Assembly (NCBI GenBank): GCA_001436895.1
Contig: JQAY01000004.1
Location: 32,696 to 96,695, forward strand
Direction: 5' to 3'
Source of the DNA: Weissella confusa
Lineage (GTDB): Bacteria > Bacillota > Bacilli > Lactobacillales > Lactobacillaceae
DNA: 64,000 nt
Part shown: positions 29,076 to 37,936 of the stretch, in pieces
How the letters are laid out: every line of letters starts with the position of its first letter
How positions within the stretch are numbered: position 1 is the stretch's first letter
The notes under the pieces: generated by a model
Told to the model about the DNA's origin: nothing
The model's database searches: none
What the model saw: only the letters and a program-made list of their open reading frames with translations
Made by a program: the position numbers and the translations under genes

Positions 29076-29115
29076 AAAAGCAATGTCCCTGGGTAGTCCA
29101 GGTGACATTGCTTTT
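29076..29115. terminator. Bidirectional-type hairpin after the Ntdp gene
   Basis: AAAAGCAATGTC and GACATTGCTTTT form a perfect 12-base stem with CCTGG/CCAGG inside; a T run follows on the minus strand. Confidence 0.8.
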
Positions 29116-29131
29116 CAAAAACATATTGCGA

Positions 29132-29683
29132 CTAACGATCACTGCGACGCTTGATTTCCAAGTATCTGCGATACCACAAGTCGATGTACTCGTCCGAAAA
29201 TGGGCCCTGATGCTTATTGATCCAATCAACTAGGATTTTAACATGCTCCTTTACGATAAAATCAATATCCGCTGGGTAATGCCATTGTGCCTTGTGCAAT
29301 TCATACTCGTCCGTATCAAGCAAGCGCTTTTCACCATCTGGAAAGACCTTTACGTCCAAATCATAATCCACGTACTTCAAAGCTTCTTTATCTAAAACAA
29401 ACGGAGAAGCTAAATTACAATAATAAGACACCCCATTATCTCGTATCATCGCGACGATGTTGAACCAATACTTACGATGAAAATACACAATTGCGGGTTC
29501 ACGCGTCACCCAACGACGACCGTCATCTTCGGTCACCAAGGTATGGTCATTCAACCCAATAATTGCATTTTCACTCGTCTTAAGAACCATCGTGTCACGC
29601 CAAGTTCGGTGCAAACTGCCGTCATGCTTGTAGCTCTTGATCGTAATAAAGTCGCCCTCCCGAGGTAGTCGACTATCTTTCAT
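29132..29683 (-). CDS. Nucleoside tri-/diphosphate phosphatase Ntdp (DUF402)
   Basis: The 183-residue protein matches the Ntdp/YgaC family (DUF402) in [45 protein letters not shown] and [16 protein letters not shown]. Members hydrolyse nucleoside tri- and diphosphates, and the acidic YDLD cluster binds metal. The ATG at 29683 has GGGG upstream; an earlier in-frame start lacks a ribosome site. recX lies upstream in the same direction, which is a common arrangement in LAB. Confidence 0.9.
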   Translation of the reverse strand: MKDSRLPREGDFITIKSYKHDGSLHRTWRDTMVLKTSENAIIGLNDHTLVTEDDGRRWVTREPAIVYFHRKYWFNIVAMIRDNGVSYYCNLASPFVLDKEALKYVDYDLDVKVFPDGEKRLLDTDEYELHKAQWHYPADIDFIVKEHVKILVDWINKHQGPFSDEYIDLWYRRYLEIKRRSDR

Positions 29684-29835
29684 TATCTGAGCCCCTTTAC
29701 GGCTTTTCACCAAATTATTCTTTTTTATTGTATCACGCTACTACCTATAACGCACTGCCGTTTTGGACTCAGACTATATTATTGAATGTTTATGCACCTC
29801 ATTTGCGCGTTCGTTATGCAAAACTCTGTATATTG

Positions 29836-30639
29836 TTACGAGTTTTGTTCGAATTCCTTTATCCACTTATCCACAAGAGACAAGTCATATCCCTTGCGAA
29901 AAAGAGCTGCCTTCAGCCGTTTTTTAAATTCCCAGCCTTCATATTGACGATACCGGTTAACTGCTGAACTAGCGTCCCGATTCAGATTTTCCCATTCTTG
30001 ATCGGGGTTTTCTTCAATCGATGCTCCATAAGCTTTCAGTGCTTGATTAACTAAACGACTGTCGTAGCCAAGTTGTGACAACTTTTGTTTGGTCTTTTGT
30101 TCAGCCATGAAATGTGACTGACGATGGTACTTAATCATCAACTTTTCAACTTTTTCATCGAGCTGATCAATTTGGTCCTCAGCCGTGTACTCAGCTAACG
30201 CATCCTCAATAAAGTATTTATCAATTCCAAGCTGTTGCAACTTCGTCTTAACGCCCCGTGGTCCAAGCTTCCCAGAATGGATAGCACTACGAACGTACTC
30301 CTCAGCAAAACGCGCATCATCAATGACATTGGCTGCTTCCAGTCGATTGATAATCTTAGCAATCACTGCCCCCGGAATCTCTGATTCCTTCAACTTAATA
30401 ATAACTTGCATTTTAGAACGCATACGGCCTGTGGCATAAACTAACGCCTTGGTATAGGCCTTTTGCTCAAACTCAGCCGCCTCAATTTCTTTTATATCTT
30501 CATCTTCTAGCTCGGTATCTTTGAACAAATTATATTTAATCAAGATTTTTTCATCTACAGCCAAAGCAAATTCATCATCTAAATAAACGTTATAACGTCC
30601 TGGCTTCCGCTGACGGGTTACTTTTGTCACTTTTTTCAT
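29836..30639 (-). CDS. recX: RecA regulator RecX
   Basis: The 267-residue protein is built of RecX three-helix repeats, with DDARFAEEYVRSAIHSGKLGPRGVKTKLQQLGI in the middle. Its N-terminal YNVYLDDEFALAVDE segment is typical of the longer Gram-positive form. RecX binds RecA filaments and limits recombination. AGGAG lies before the ATG. recA is not in the window. Confidence 0.93.
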   Translation of the reverse strand: MKKVTKVTRQRKPGRYNVYLDDEFALAVDEKILIKYNLFKDTELEDEDIKEIEAAEFEQKAYTKALVYATGRMRSKMQVIIKLKESEIPGAVIAKIINRLEAANVIDDARFAEEYVRSAIHSGKLGPRGVKTKLQQLGIDKYFIEDALAEYTAEDQIDQLDEKVEKLMIKYHRQSHFMAEQKTKQKLSQLGYDSRLVNQALKAYGASIEENPDQEWENLNRDASSAVNRYRQYEGWEFKKRLKAALFRKGYDLSLVDKWIKEFEQNS

Positions 30640-30713
30640 GTGCGGATTCTCCTGAAGTTAGTTTGTTTTTTCTGGTTAACGCAAGCGCTCAAATTAAGTT
30701 TAACCTAAAATCG

Positions 30714-30745
30714 CAAAAAGAGCCAACGCAAATTGCGTCGACTCT
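30714..30745 (-). terminator. Terminator of the pst-phoU operon
   Basis: Arms AGAGCCAACGCAA and TTGCGTCGACTCT (about 30719-30731 with 30733-30745) and a TTTTTG tail on the minus strand. Confidence 0.85.
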
Positions 30746-30759
30746 TTCGTATCGTTCTG

Positions 30760-31434
30760 TTAGATAAATGATGACATACCTGGGTTCAATTCAACAATCT
30801 TACCCGTACGCTTGTAGATAATCCACTCAGCGATATCCGTCACGTAATCTGACGTACGCTTCAAGTAACCAGCAACAACCAAGTAATCAGTTGAAGCGGT
30901 AACCAATTCTGGATCTGACTTCATGGCATCGATAGCCATCTCACGGATTTCACCTGTGACGTCTGATACTGACATGGCAACTTGCGCAATGGCTTCAGCT
31001 GACACAGCATCGTCATTCACGTAGTAATCCAAAACATCAGAAACCATCTTCGCAACTGTTGAGCCAGTCATACCGACCTTCTCTTCAATGGCAGCCACAC
31101 GCTTGTTACCCTTCACGTGAATCGTTGAAAGCGCAATGTTACGTGCGTTGTCACCGATTCGCTCCAAAACTGAAACGGCCTTCAACACCGTCACAATTTC
31201 ACGCAAATCAGTCGTCACTGGTTGGTACAAAGCAATCATCTCGAAAGTCTTCTTTTCCAAAGCTATTTCGCGTTGGTTGATTGCCTTATCACCATCAATA
31301 ATCTCTTGCGCAGCTTGGCGATTGTGATCCAAGAATGCTTGTACAGCGTTTTCTAGCGTCTCAGAAACGAGCAAGCCCATCTCCTTAAATGACGTGTCCA
31401 AGTCTGCAAGTTCTTCATCAAAATATTGACGCAT
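30760..31434 (-). CDS. phoU: Phosphate-signalling regulator PhoU
   Basis: The 224-residue all-helical protein has two PhoU repeats with the metal-binding style ERIGDNARNIA and the second-repeat KRTSDYVTDIAEWIIY. PhoU restrains PstSCAB and the PhoR kinase when phosphate is plentiful. It is the last gene of the pst operon, 51 bases after pstB2, with GGGGAG before the ATG. Confidence 0.95.
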   Translation of the reverse strand: MRQYFDEELADLDTSFKEMGLLVSETLENAVQAFLDHNRQAAQEIIDGDKAINQREIALEKKTFEMIALYQPVTTDLREIVTVLKAVSVLERIGDNARNIALSTIHVKGNKRVAAIEEKVGMTGSTVAKMVSDVLDYYVNDDAVSAEAIAQVAMSVSDVTGEIREMAIDAMKSDPELVTASTDYLVVAGYLKRTSDYVTDIAEWIIYKRTGKIVELNPGMSSFI

Positions 31435-31485
31435 GACCTATCTCCCCGTTTTTCTGTTAATTCGTTAATTCAGTATATCACAAGA

Positions 31486-32244
31486 CTATCCGAAGCGACC
31501 TGAGATGTAGTCTTGGGTTTCCTTCTTAGCAGGATCCAAGAACATCTTCTTTGTATCGTCAGCTTCAATCAAGTCACCATTCATAAAGAACGCCGTGCGG
31601 TCTGAGATACGTGATGCTTGTGCCATTGAGTGCGTTACGATAATCATCGTCAACTTATCACGCAATTGCATTAACGTGTTTTCAACCGCGTGAGCTGAAA
31701 CTGGGTCCAAAGCCGCCGTTGGTTCGTCCAACAACAAGATTTCTGGTGAAGTAGCCAAAGCACGGGCGATTGACACACGTTGTTGTTGTCCACCTGATAG
31801 TGACAACGCTGACTTGTGCAAGTCATCCTTCACTTCATTCCAGATAGCGGCTTGCTTCAATGACGTTTCCACCATCTCATCCAAAACAGCCTTGTTCTTC
31901 TCACCTGAAATGCGCAACCCAAAGGCAACATTGTCATAAATTGAGAATGGGAATGGGTTTGGTTGTTGGAACACCATACCGATGTCCTTACGCAATTCAA
32001 CCGTATCAGTTGATGGCGCGTAGATATCTTGGCCCTTGAACAAGAACGTACCATTAACCGTCACATTGTCCGTCAAATCGTGCATACGATTCAAGGCACG
32101 CAAGTACGTTGACTTTCCAGAACCAGAAGGTCCAATCAATGCTGTAATCCCGTACTTATCGTAATCCAGATTAATACCGTGCAACGCTTCCTTTTCACCG
32201 TAGTAGAGGCGCACGTTTTCAGTTGTCAAAATTTTTTCTGCCAT
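31486..32244 (-). CDS. pstB2: Phosphate ABC transporter ATPase PstB (second copy)
   Basis: The 252-residue ABC ATPase has GPSGSGKST (Walker A), the PstB-type [37 protein letters not shown] and [12 protein letters not shown]. It powers phosphate import with PstA/PstC. A paralogous pstB lies 15 bases upstream. Two pstB genes in tandem are usual in LAB and streptococci. GAGG lies before the ATG. Confidence 0.95.
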   Translation of the reverse strand: MAEKILTTENVRLYYGEKEALHGINLDYDKYGITALIGPSGSGKSTYLRALNRMHDLTDNVTVNGTFLFKGQDIYAPSTDTVELRKDIGMVFQQPNPFPFSIYDNVAFGLRISGEKNKAVLDEMVETSLKQAAIWNEVKDDLHKSALSLSGGQQQRVSIARALATSPEILLLDEPTAALDPVSAHAVENTLMQLRDKLTMIIVTHSMAQASRISDRTAFFMNGDLIEADDTKKMFLDPAKKETQDYISGRFG

Positions 32245-32259
32245 TTGCGTTAGCCTCTC

Positions 32260-33084
32260 TTAACCAAAGTTTCCGTTCACGTAATCGATTGTCAATTGGA
32301 CCTTTGGACGTGTGAAAATCTTACGTGTCAAATCGTATTCAACAACCTTACCCATGTTGAAGAAGGCTGTGTAATCTGAGATACGCGCTGCTTGTTGCAT
32401 GTTGTGCGTCACGATAATAATCGTGTACTTTTCCTTCAACTGCATCAACGTATCTTCAATCTTAGCTGATGAAATTGGGTCCAAAGCTGATGATGGTTCG
32501 TCCATCAACAAGATGTCTGGGTTCATCGCAATTGCACGTGCAATAACCAAACGTTGTTGTTGTCCACCTGATAGTGACAATGCTGACTTATTCAAGTCAT
32601 CCTTCACTTCATCCCACAAAGCAGCTTGCTTCAATGACGTCTCAACAATTTCATCAAGTTGCGTCTTGTCACGCATGCCGTGTTGCTTCAAGGCAAACGT
32701 GATGTTGTCATAAATTGACTTAGCAAATGGGTTTGGACGTTGGAACACCATCCCGATGTGCTTACGCATTTCGTAGACGTCAACGTCCTTTGAGTTAATA
32801 TCAACGTCACGGTACATGATGTTTCCCTTAACCGTGGCCACATCGTCGTTCATACGATTTAGCGAACGCAAGAACGTTGACTTTCCTGATCCAGAAGCAC
32901 CAATCAATGACGTAATCTTGTAGCGTTCAAACTTCAAATCAGCGTCTTGCAAGGCCAGCTTATCACCGTAGAAGACTTGCAAGTCCTTCGTTGAGAGGGC
33001 GACTTCGTGCTTCTCTTCGTCCATATCGTAGACGTAGCGCTCTGGTTGCTCCTCATCAAAAATCAAATGTTGCTCTTCAGCCAT
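32260..33084 (-). CDS. pstB1: Phosphate ABC transporter ATPase PstB (first copy)
   Basis: The 274-residue ABC ATPase has [46 protein letters not shown] and LLMDEPSSALDP. It has an extra N-terminal stretch of about 25 acidic residues compared with pstB2, and the two are clearly homologous. It sits 16 bases after pstA with GAGG before the ATG. Confidence 0.95.
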   Translation of the reverse strand: MAEEQHLIFDEEQPERYVYDMDEEKHEVALSTKDLQVFYGDKLALQDADLKFERYKITSLIGASGSGKSTFLRSLNRMNDDVATVKGNIMYRDVDINSKDVDVYEMRKHIGMVFQRPNPFAKSIYDNITFALKQHGMRDKTQLDEIVETSLKQAALWDEVKDDLNKSALSLSGGQQQRLVIARAIAMNPDILLMDEPSSALDPISSAKIEDTLMQLKEKYTIIIVTHNMQQAARISDYTAFFNMGKVVEYDLTRKIFTRPKVQLTIDYVNGNFG

Positions 33085-33100
33085 GACAATGTCCTCTTTC

Positions 33101-33991
33101 TTACTTCGTAGCCGTCAAACGCTTGTACAACACACCACTCAAGTAGCGAGCAAAGAAGTTGAACAACAAGACAGCAATGATCAAAACAGCTGATGCACCA
33201 GCAGAAACGGCAGCCGCATCTGGCATGATACCTTCTGAATTAACCTTCCAAATGTGAACAGCCAATGTTTCGGCTGGACGCATAATGTTCAATGGACTTG
33301 AAACGTTGAATGGGTTCCAATCCGTAAAGTCCAATGCTGGGGCTGATTGTCCGGCCGTGTAAATCAAAGCGGCAGCTTCACCGAACACACGTCCAGCTGA
33401 CAAAACAACACCAGTCACGATTGATGGCAACGCAGCTGGCAAAATAACGTGACCAACTGTTTCCCAACGTGACAATCCCAACGCAGCACCCGCCTCACGT
33501 TGCAAGTCCGGAATCGTGCGCAATGACTCTTCAACCGAACGCGTTAGCAATGGCAAGTTGAAGAACGTCAATGAAATCGCACCTGACAAAATTGAGAAGC
33601 CAAGCTTAAATTGCACAACGAACAACAAGAAACCAAACAAACCAACCACAACTGATGGCAATGATGACAAAATTTCAATGGCCGTGCGAATCAAAGACGT
33701 CACACGACTCTTCTTGTTAGCATATTCGTTCAAGTAGATTCCCGCTCCCAAGGCAATTGGGAATGAGATAATCATCGTAATAATCAACAAGTACAATGAA
33801 TTAAATAGTTGAATACCAATTCCACCACCGGCAGTAAAGGCCGTCGCTGGTGATGTCAAAAAGTGCCATGACAAGTGTGGAACACCTTGGTATAAGATGT
33901 AACCCAACAAGGCAGCCAAAATCAAAATAACGAAGCCGGCAATTGCATAAAGCACCGCACTGGCAATCTTATTCGCTTGCTTAGCGTTCAT
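33101..33991 (-). CDS. pstA: Phosphate ABC transporter permease PstA
   Basis: The 296-residue permease has six membrane helices and the EAA-type loop LREAGAALGLSRWETVGHVILPAA. The ATG at 33991 lies just after the pstC stop, with GGGAG upstream inside pstC; an earlier in-frame start would overlap pstC. It pairs with PstC in the transporter. Confidence 0.94.
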   Translation of the reverse strand: MNAKQANKIASAVLYAIAGFVILILAALLGYILYQGVPHLSWHFLTSPATAFTAGGGIGIQLFNSLYLLIITMIISFPIALGAGIYLNEYANKKSRVTSLIRTAIEILSSLPSVVVGLFGFLLFVVQFKLGFSILSGAISLTFFNLPLLTRSVEESLRTIPDLQREAGAALGLSRWETVGHVILPAALPSIVTGVVLSAGRVFGEAAALIYTAGQSAPALDFTDWNPFNVSSPLNIMRPAETLAVHIWKVNSEGIMPDAAAVSAGASAVLIIAVLLFNFFARYLSGVLYKRLTATK

Positions 33992-33992
33992 A

Positions 33993-34910
33993 TTACATGG
34001 CTCCCTTCTTAGCAATAGCACGGATAACCGAGTTGAAGACCAATGACATCAACAATAGAATCAATGCCAAACTCCACAAAGCGTTGTTTTCAAGTGATCC
34101 CATAACCGTGTTTCCGATACCTTGTGTCAAAACAGACGTCAACGTAGCGGCTGGTGATGTCAAGTTCTGTGGCATCAATGCAGCGTTACCAACAACCATT
34201 TGTACGGCCAAGGCTTCACCAAAGGCACGTGCCATTCCGAAGACAACGGCTGTCAAAATACCTGGCGTTGCAGCACGCAAGATAACCTTATAAATCATTT
34301 GCCAACGCGTTGCTCCCAGAGCCAATGATGACTCGCGGTAGTGACGTGGCACTGACTTCAACGTATCAACCGTCATTGATGTAACTGTTGGCAAAATCAT
34401 GACAAACAGCACCATCGCACCAGCTAGGATTCCAAATCCTGAGCCACCAAATAGGTGACGCATCACTGGCACGATTACTGACAACCCAATAAATCCATAA
34501 ACAACAGATGGGATACCAACCAACAATTCAGTAACTGGTCCCAAAATCTTAGCCCCACGCTTTGGTGAGATTTCCGTCATAAAGACGGCTGTTCCAATGG
34601 CAAATGGTGTTGCAATCAAAGCTGAAATCAACGTTACCAAGAATGATCCAACAATCATTGGGGCCGCCCCAACGTAAGGGTGACCATTCGCATCTGTTTG
34701 ACCTGGTGCCCACTTGGTACCAGTCAAGAAATCCCAAATATTTACTTTATTAGCGAAGAACGTTGCCAAACCCTTTGAAGCAACGAACCAGAAAATTGAT
34801 AGCACAACAACGACAATCAGCAACAAAGCGCCGAGTGACAAGTAACGACCAAAACGGTCCTTACGTGTTGCTGCTGATTGCTTTAATAGTGATTCACGGA
34901 TGTCATCCAT
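33993..34910 (-). CDS. pstC: Phosphate ABC transporter permease PstC
   Basis: The 305-residue permease has six membrane helices, the PstC segment GIPSVVYGFIGLSVIVP, and the cytosolic loop YRESSLALGATRWQMIYKVILRAA. It follows pstS by 13 bases, with AAGGAG before the ATG. It forms the channel with PstA. Confidence 0.95.
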   Translation of the reverse strand: MDDIRESLLKQSAATRKDRFGRYLSLGALLLIVVVVLSIFWFVASKGLATFFANKVNIWDFLTGTKWAPGQTDANGHPYVGAAPMIVGSFLVTLISALIATPFAIGTAVFMTEISPKRGAKILGPVTELLVGIPSVVYGFIGLSVIVPVMRHLFGGSGFGILAGAMVLFVMILPTVTSMTVDTLKSVPRHYRESSLALGATRWQMIYKVILRAATPGILTAVVFGMARAFGEALAVQMVVGNAALMPQNLTSPAATLTSVLTQGIGNTVMGSLENNALWSLALILLLMSLVFNSVIRAIAKKGAM

Positions 34911-34923
34911 GTTCCCACACTCC

Positions 34924-35796
34924 TTAATTTACAGCTGTAATCTTTCCGTCCATCGAACGAGAGATCTTCATATCGTGAATTGAAATGTATCCCAATTGGG
35001 GAACCAACGTCTTTTGGATGTGCTCAGAATTAATGTAATTCAAGAATGATTGCACTTCCTTATTTGGCTTACCCTTCGTGTAGATATGTTCGTATGACCA
35101 AATTGGCCACTTACCAGTCTTCACTGTCGTGTCATTAGCCGCAACACCATCCAACGTTGGCACTGAAACTGTGTCGTCCAAGTAGGCAAAGGCTGCATAT
35201 GAAACAGCACCTGGCGTTGTTGAAACAATTGAACGCACCATACCTGAAGAATCTTGTTCTTGAGCATCTGCTGATTCAGCACCCTTCAAGCCCCACTTTT
35301 CAAACGTGGCACGCGTTCCAGAGCCCGCAACACGGTTAACCAAAACGATTGGCAAGTCAGCACCGCCAACTTGCTTCCAATTCGTGACCTTCTTTGTGAA
35401 GATGTCGATCAATTGATTTTGTGTCAAATTCGTAATGTTTGCTTCTTTATTAATCATTGGGGCGATACCAATAACGGCAACCTTGTGGTCAACCAACTTG
35501 TCGGCATCGATACCATTCTTCTCTTCCGCGAACATGTCAGAGTTTCCAAGGTCAACGGCTCCTTGTTGAACTTGTGCCAATCCGGTACCAGTTCCACCAC
35601 CTTGAACGTTAACGAAAACTCCCATGTTCTTGCCGGCGTAATCTTCTCCGGCGGCTTCAACAAGTGGTTGCAATGCGGTTGATCCAACAGCCGTGATATT
35701 CACGCCACTGTTTGTTTCGCGCGATGCGTATCCCCAAGTCAATAGGCCTCCCGCAACCAAGACGATTGCGGCACTTATCAACCAACTGCGCTTCAT
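34924..35796 (-). CDS. pstS: Phosphate-binding protein PstS, without lipobox
   Basis: The 290-residue protein has the PstS ligand-binding features GSTALQPLVE, GGGTGTGLAQV, and VNRVAGSGTRATFEKW. Its N-terminus is a hydrophobic segment (LISAAIVLVAGGLLTWGYAS) with no cysteine, and no Cys occurs anywhere in the protein. It therefore cannot be a normal lipoprotein and is probably held by an uncleaved helix. GGAGG lies before the ATG. It is the first gene of pstSCAB1B2-phoU, behind a Pho-box-like promoter region. Confidence 0.93.
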   Translation of the reverse strand: MKRSWLISAAIVLVAGGLLTWGYASRETNSGVNITAVGSTALQPLVEAAGEDYAGKNMGVFVNVQGGGTGTGLAQVQQGAVDLGNSDMFAEEKNGIDADKLVDHKVAVIGIAPMINKEANITNLTQNQLIDIFTKKVTNWKQVGGADLPIVLVNRVAGSGTRATFEKWGLKGAESADAQEQDSSGMVRSIVSTTPGAVSYAAFAYLDDTVSVPTLDGVAANDTTVKTGKWPIWSYEHIYTKGKPNKEVQSFLNYINSEHIQKTLVPQLGYISIHDMKISRSMDGKITAVN

Positions 35797-35847
35797 AACG
35801 AACGCCTCCTAATATCTTCTGCTACTAGAATTATTATCCCTAATCTA

Positions 35848-35888
35848 TGTAAATGTCGCACCACTTTTTTGTAAAGGTTTCCTTTACA
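35848..35888 (-). promoter_or_regulatory. Candidate Pho box / palindrome upstream of pstS
   Basis: On the minus strand TTTACA occurs twice exactly 22 bases apart (two helical turns). The outer copy is part of a perfect palindrome TGTAAAGG-TTT-CCTTTACA (35870-35888). TT(A/T/C)ACA repeats at 11-base spacing are the PhoP site in B. subtilis; here the middle repeat is absent. Control by a PhoP-like regulator encoded elsewhere is inferred. Confidence 0.55.
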
Positions 35889-35935
35889 TTAAGTATATAT
35901 TTTCAATTCTACGCTTCGAATACTTATTCTACTAC

Positions 35936-37138
35936 TTATAAGCTTTTCCAAATAGTCGTGTATTTTTGGCGTCGGCAGACAATCTCATGTGTTTGTGTCT
36001 TAACGGTCATTGTACGTGTCGGCCGTACTCGCATTTTACCAGCTGCCACTTCAAAATCTAAGCGAAGAGCCTCAGCACCAACCAACGAAAAACACCACTG
36101 TCCCAGAATGGGTTTAGCAGGCGTGCCCTGCAAGACAAATTGGTCGTTAATGAGGTAGCCACCAGACAACCATTTCAGTAACCCGCTAATGCGATGTGGT
36201 CCATCCCCATCCGGAACCGACTGATAGAAGTCACCCGTCATATCTGTTGGCGCCGCGTGTAACAGTCGTGAGAAATCCGACTCAGATAGCGTTTGGCGAC
36301 AGCGATATAATGTCCAGCGAGCATTTCTCAACCACCCAAATTCCTTCGTCGCATTAAGCTGAAATTGCTCCCAAAATTCACGCCAACGCGCCTGGTTTTG
36401 ATTCGCCAACACATCGAAACGACAGCGTGATCCCGTCAAAAAAAATTGGACGACCGTTAATGGACGTCCATTGATTGGTTTATGCGTAATCAGCCCCTGT
36501 TCATTAGTCACCTGCACCAACCCATTCGTCTCGATGTAATCAACATCAGTCGCCGGCACACATAATTGCATAGTAGCTGTGCCGGTGATGGTTAAACGAC
36601 GAGCGATTGGACGGCCAGTCTCAAATTCACGCAAGACGCACATGATAACCGACAACCAGTCACCATTGGTTAACTGATGTTCATAACTCGTTAAATGACA
36701 GCCCCATCGCATATCCTCGACTGCCAGCCAGATTTCACCTGACGCCGGCTTAATCAAGAGGCGCTCCTGACCAACCAACAATGTCCAACCACACGCCAAG
36801 TCAGGCCCGTCAGCAATGGAAATCGCATTACCTGTACGTCGCGTCCAAACCGCGTCTTCTAGTAAATCCTTTTGTGATTGGCCAGCGATTGCCACCGATA
36901 AGTTCAGTCGTACAATCCAGGCATGAGGCCATACTTCAGTGACAAGTCGCCAAATAACGCGATTCTGTTCCTTCAAACCTTCATTGACGATAATGACTTG
37001 TTCAATCTCCGCTTCATGGCACAACCATTCAGTCACCGCTAGATAGGTTGCCTGTAACGATTGTGTTTGCCACGAAAACACTTTTTGACGGCCAGCTTTA
37101 ATTTCAGTTGGCGTCATTTTAAACCGGATTGTTTTCAT
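35936..37138 (-). CDS. Unknown 400-residue protein coupled to a GntR regulator
   Basis: I do not recognise this protein. It is rich in Trp and Cys, has no signal peptide or clear membrane helix, and alternates beta-like and short helical stretches. Its ATG overlaps the GntR gene stop (ATGA), with GAGG upstream in that gene, so the two are translationally coupled and probably functionally linked. It ends shortly before the pst promoter without an obvious terminator, so read-through into pstS is possible. An unassigned enzyme is possible. No motif supports a specific function. Confidence 0.6.
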   Translation of the reverse strand: MKTIRFKMTPTEIKAGRQKVFSWQTQSLQATYLAVTEWLCHEAEIEQVIIVNEGLKEQNRVIWRLVTEVWPHAWIVRLNLSVAIAGQSQKDLLEDAVWTRRTGNAISIADGPDLACGWTLLVGQERLLIKPASGEIWLAVEDMRWGCHLTSYEHQLTNGDWLSVIMCVLREFETGRPIARRLTITGTATMQLCVPATDVDYIETNGLVQVTNEQGLITHKPINGRPLTVVQFFLTGSRCRFDVLANQNQARWREFWEQFQLNATKEFGWLRNARWTLYRCRQTLSESDFSRLLHAAPTDMTGDFYQSVPDGDGPHRISGLLKWLSGGYLINDQFVLQGTPAKPILGQWCFSLVGAEALRLDFEVAAGKMRVRPTRTMTVKTQTHEIVCRRQKYTTIWKSL

Positions 37139-37845
37139 GGCTTAGCTACCTCAACAAAACGGCACGCATCCCCCACATAAATGGTTTTCTGAACTTGAAT
37201 AATTGCCGAGCATCGATCAAACAACACTGCTTGTTGAATAAACACCGCAGACCCTGGCGCAATTTTTAACACTTCAGCCTGCGCTGCGGTCGCCACGCCT
37301 AAGACAATATGTCGAACCGCATGACTGGTTTGAATGCCAAAGCGACAATAAAAGCGTTCAATTGATGTCGCATCCACCAAATCACTTAGCTTCGGTGCAT
37401 ATTTCGGCATTACAAAATGTTCTTCTAAGGCCATCGGTCGATTGTTCAATAGCTTTAATACCCCAATGTGAATCGTCGGCAAGCTCGCCCGGTCTAGTTT
37501 TAGAATGTGCATTAAGTCCACTGGTATCTGTCCCTCTTCAACCAAACACAATTTAGACGTCAGCGCCGCATTATGAGTCATTTGCCATTCTGATAGTTGC
37601 TTTAATTCGCAAACTGGCACAGCAAAAACTTGTCGTTCGGCAACATGTGCCACCTTGCCCTTTTTCCGGATAATCAAGCCATCCTTTTCTAATAATCGTA
37701 ATGACCGTCGAATCGTCTCACGCCCACATTCATAGTGAGTCCCCAACTCTGATTCGCTCGGCAACGGCATGCCACTTTGATACGTCCCGTTGCGGATATG
37801 CATTTGCAGCTCTTCATAAATCTCTTCGAACACATACTTCCCCAT
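37135..37845 (-). CDS. GntR/HutC-family transcriptional regulator
   Basis: The 236-residue protein has an N-terminal winged helix (about 1-70, with LPSESELGTHYECGRETIRRSLRLLEKDGLI) and a UTRA effector domain (about 85-230), the HutC/FarR subfamily plan. The effector is probably a sugar phosphate or similar small molecule. The ribosome site GGGGGA lies inside the 3' arm of the terminator hairpin of the upstream nucleoside hydrolase gene. It leads a two-gene operon with the unknown protein. Confidence 0.9.
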   Translation of the reverse strand: MGKYVFEEIYEELQMHIRNGTYQSGMPLPSESELGTHYECGRETIRRSLRLLEKDGLIIRKKGKVAHVAERQVFAVPVCELKQLSEWQMTHNAALTSKLCLVEEGQIPVDLMHILKLDRASLPTIHIGVLKLLNNRPMALEEHFVMPKYAPKLSDLVDATSIERFYCRFGIQTSHAVRHIVLGVATAAQAEVLKIAPGSAVFIQQAVLFDRCSAIIQVQKTIYVGDACRFVEVAKP

Positions 37846-37847
37846 AG

Positions 37848-37890
37848 TAAAAAGTCCCCCACACCGCAGATTATACGGTAATGGGGGACT
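37848..37890 (-). terminator. Terminator hairpin that also holds promoter and ribosome-site sequences for gntR
   Basis: AGTCCCCCA/TGGGGGACT arms (37853-37861 with 37882-37890), inner CCG/CGG, and a TTTTT tail on the minus strand. A TATAAT (37870-37875) lies in the loop, and the 3' arm supplies GGGGGA nine bases before the gntR ATG. Confidence 0.75.
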
Positions 37891-37903
37891 ATGTTCTAGA
37901 CAA

Positions 37904-37922
37904 GGTGTTAACTGTCAACACC
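37904..37922. promoter_or_regulatory. Inverted repeat upstream of gntR, candidate operator
   Basis: GGTGTT-AACTGTC-AACACC lies between the nucleoside hydrolase stop and the terminator. Its size fits a GntR-family operator, so it may be an autoregulatory site. It could equally add to termination. Confidence 0.45.
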
Positions 37923-37936
37923 CGCTCTATTATTGA

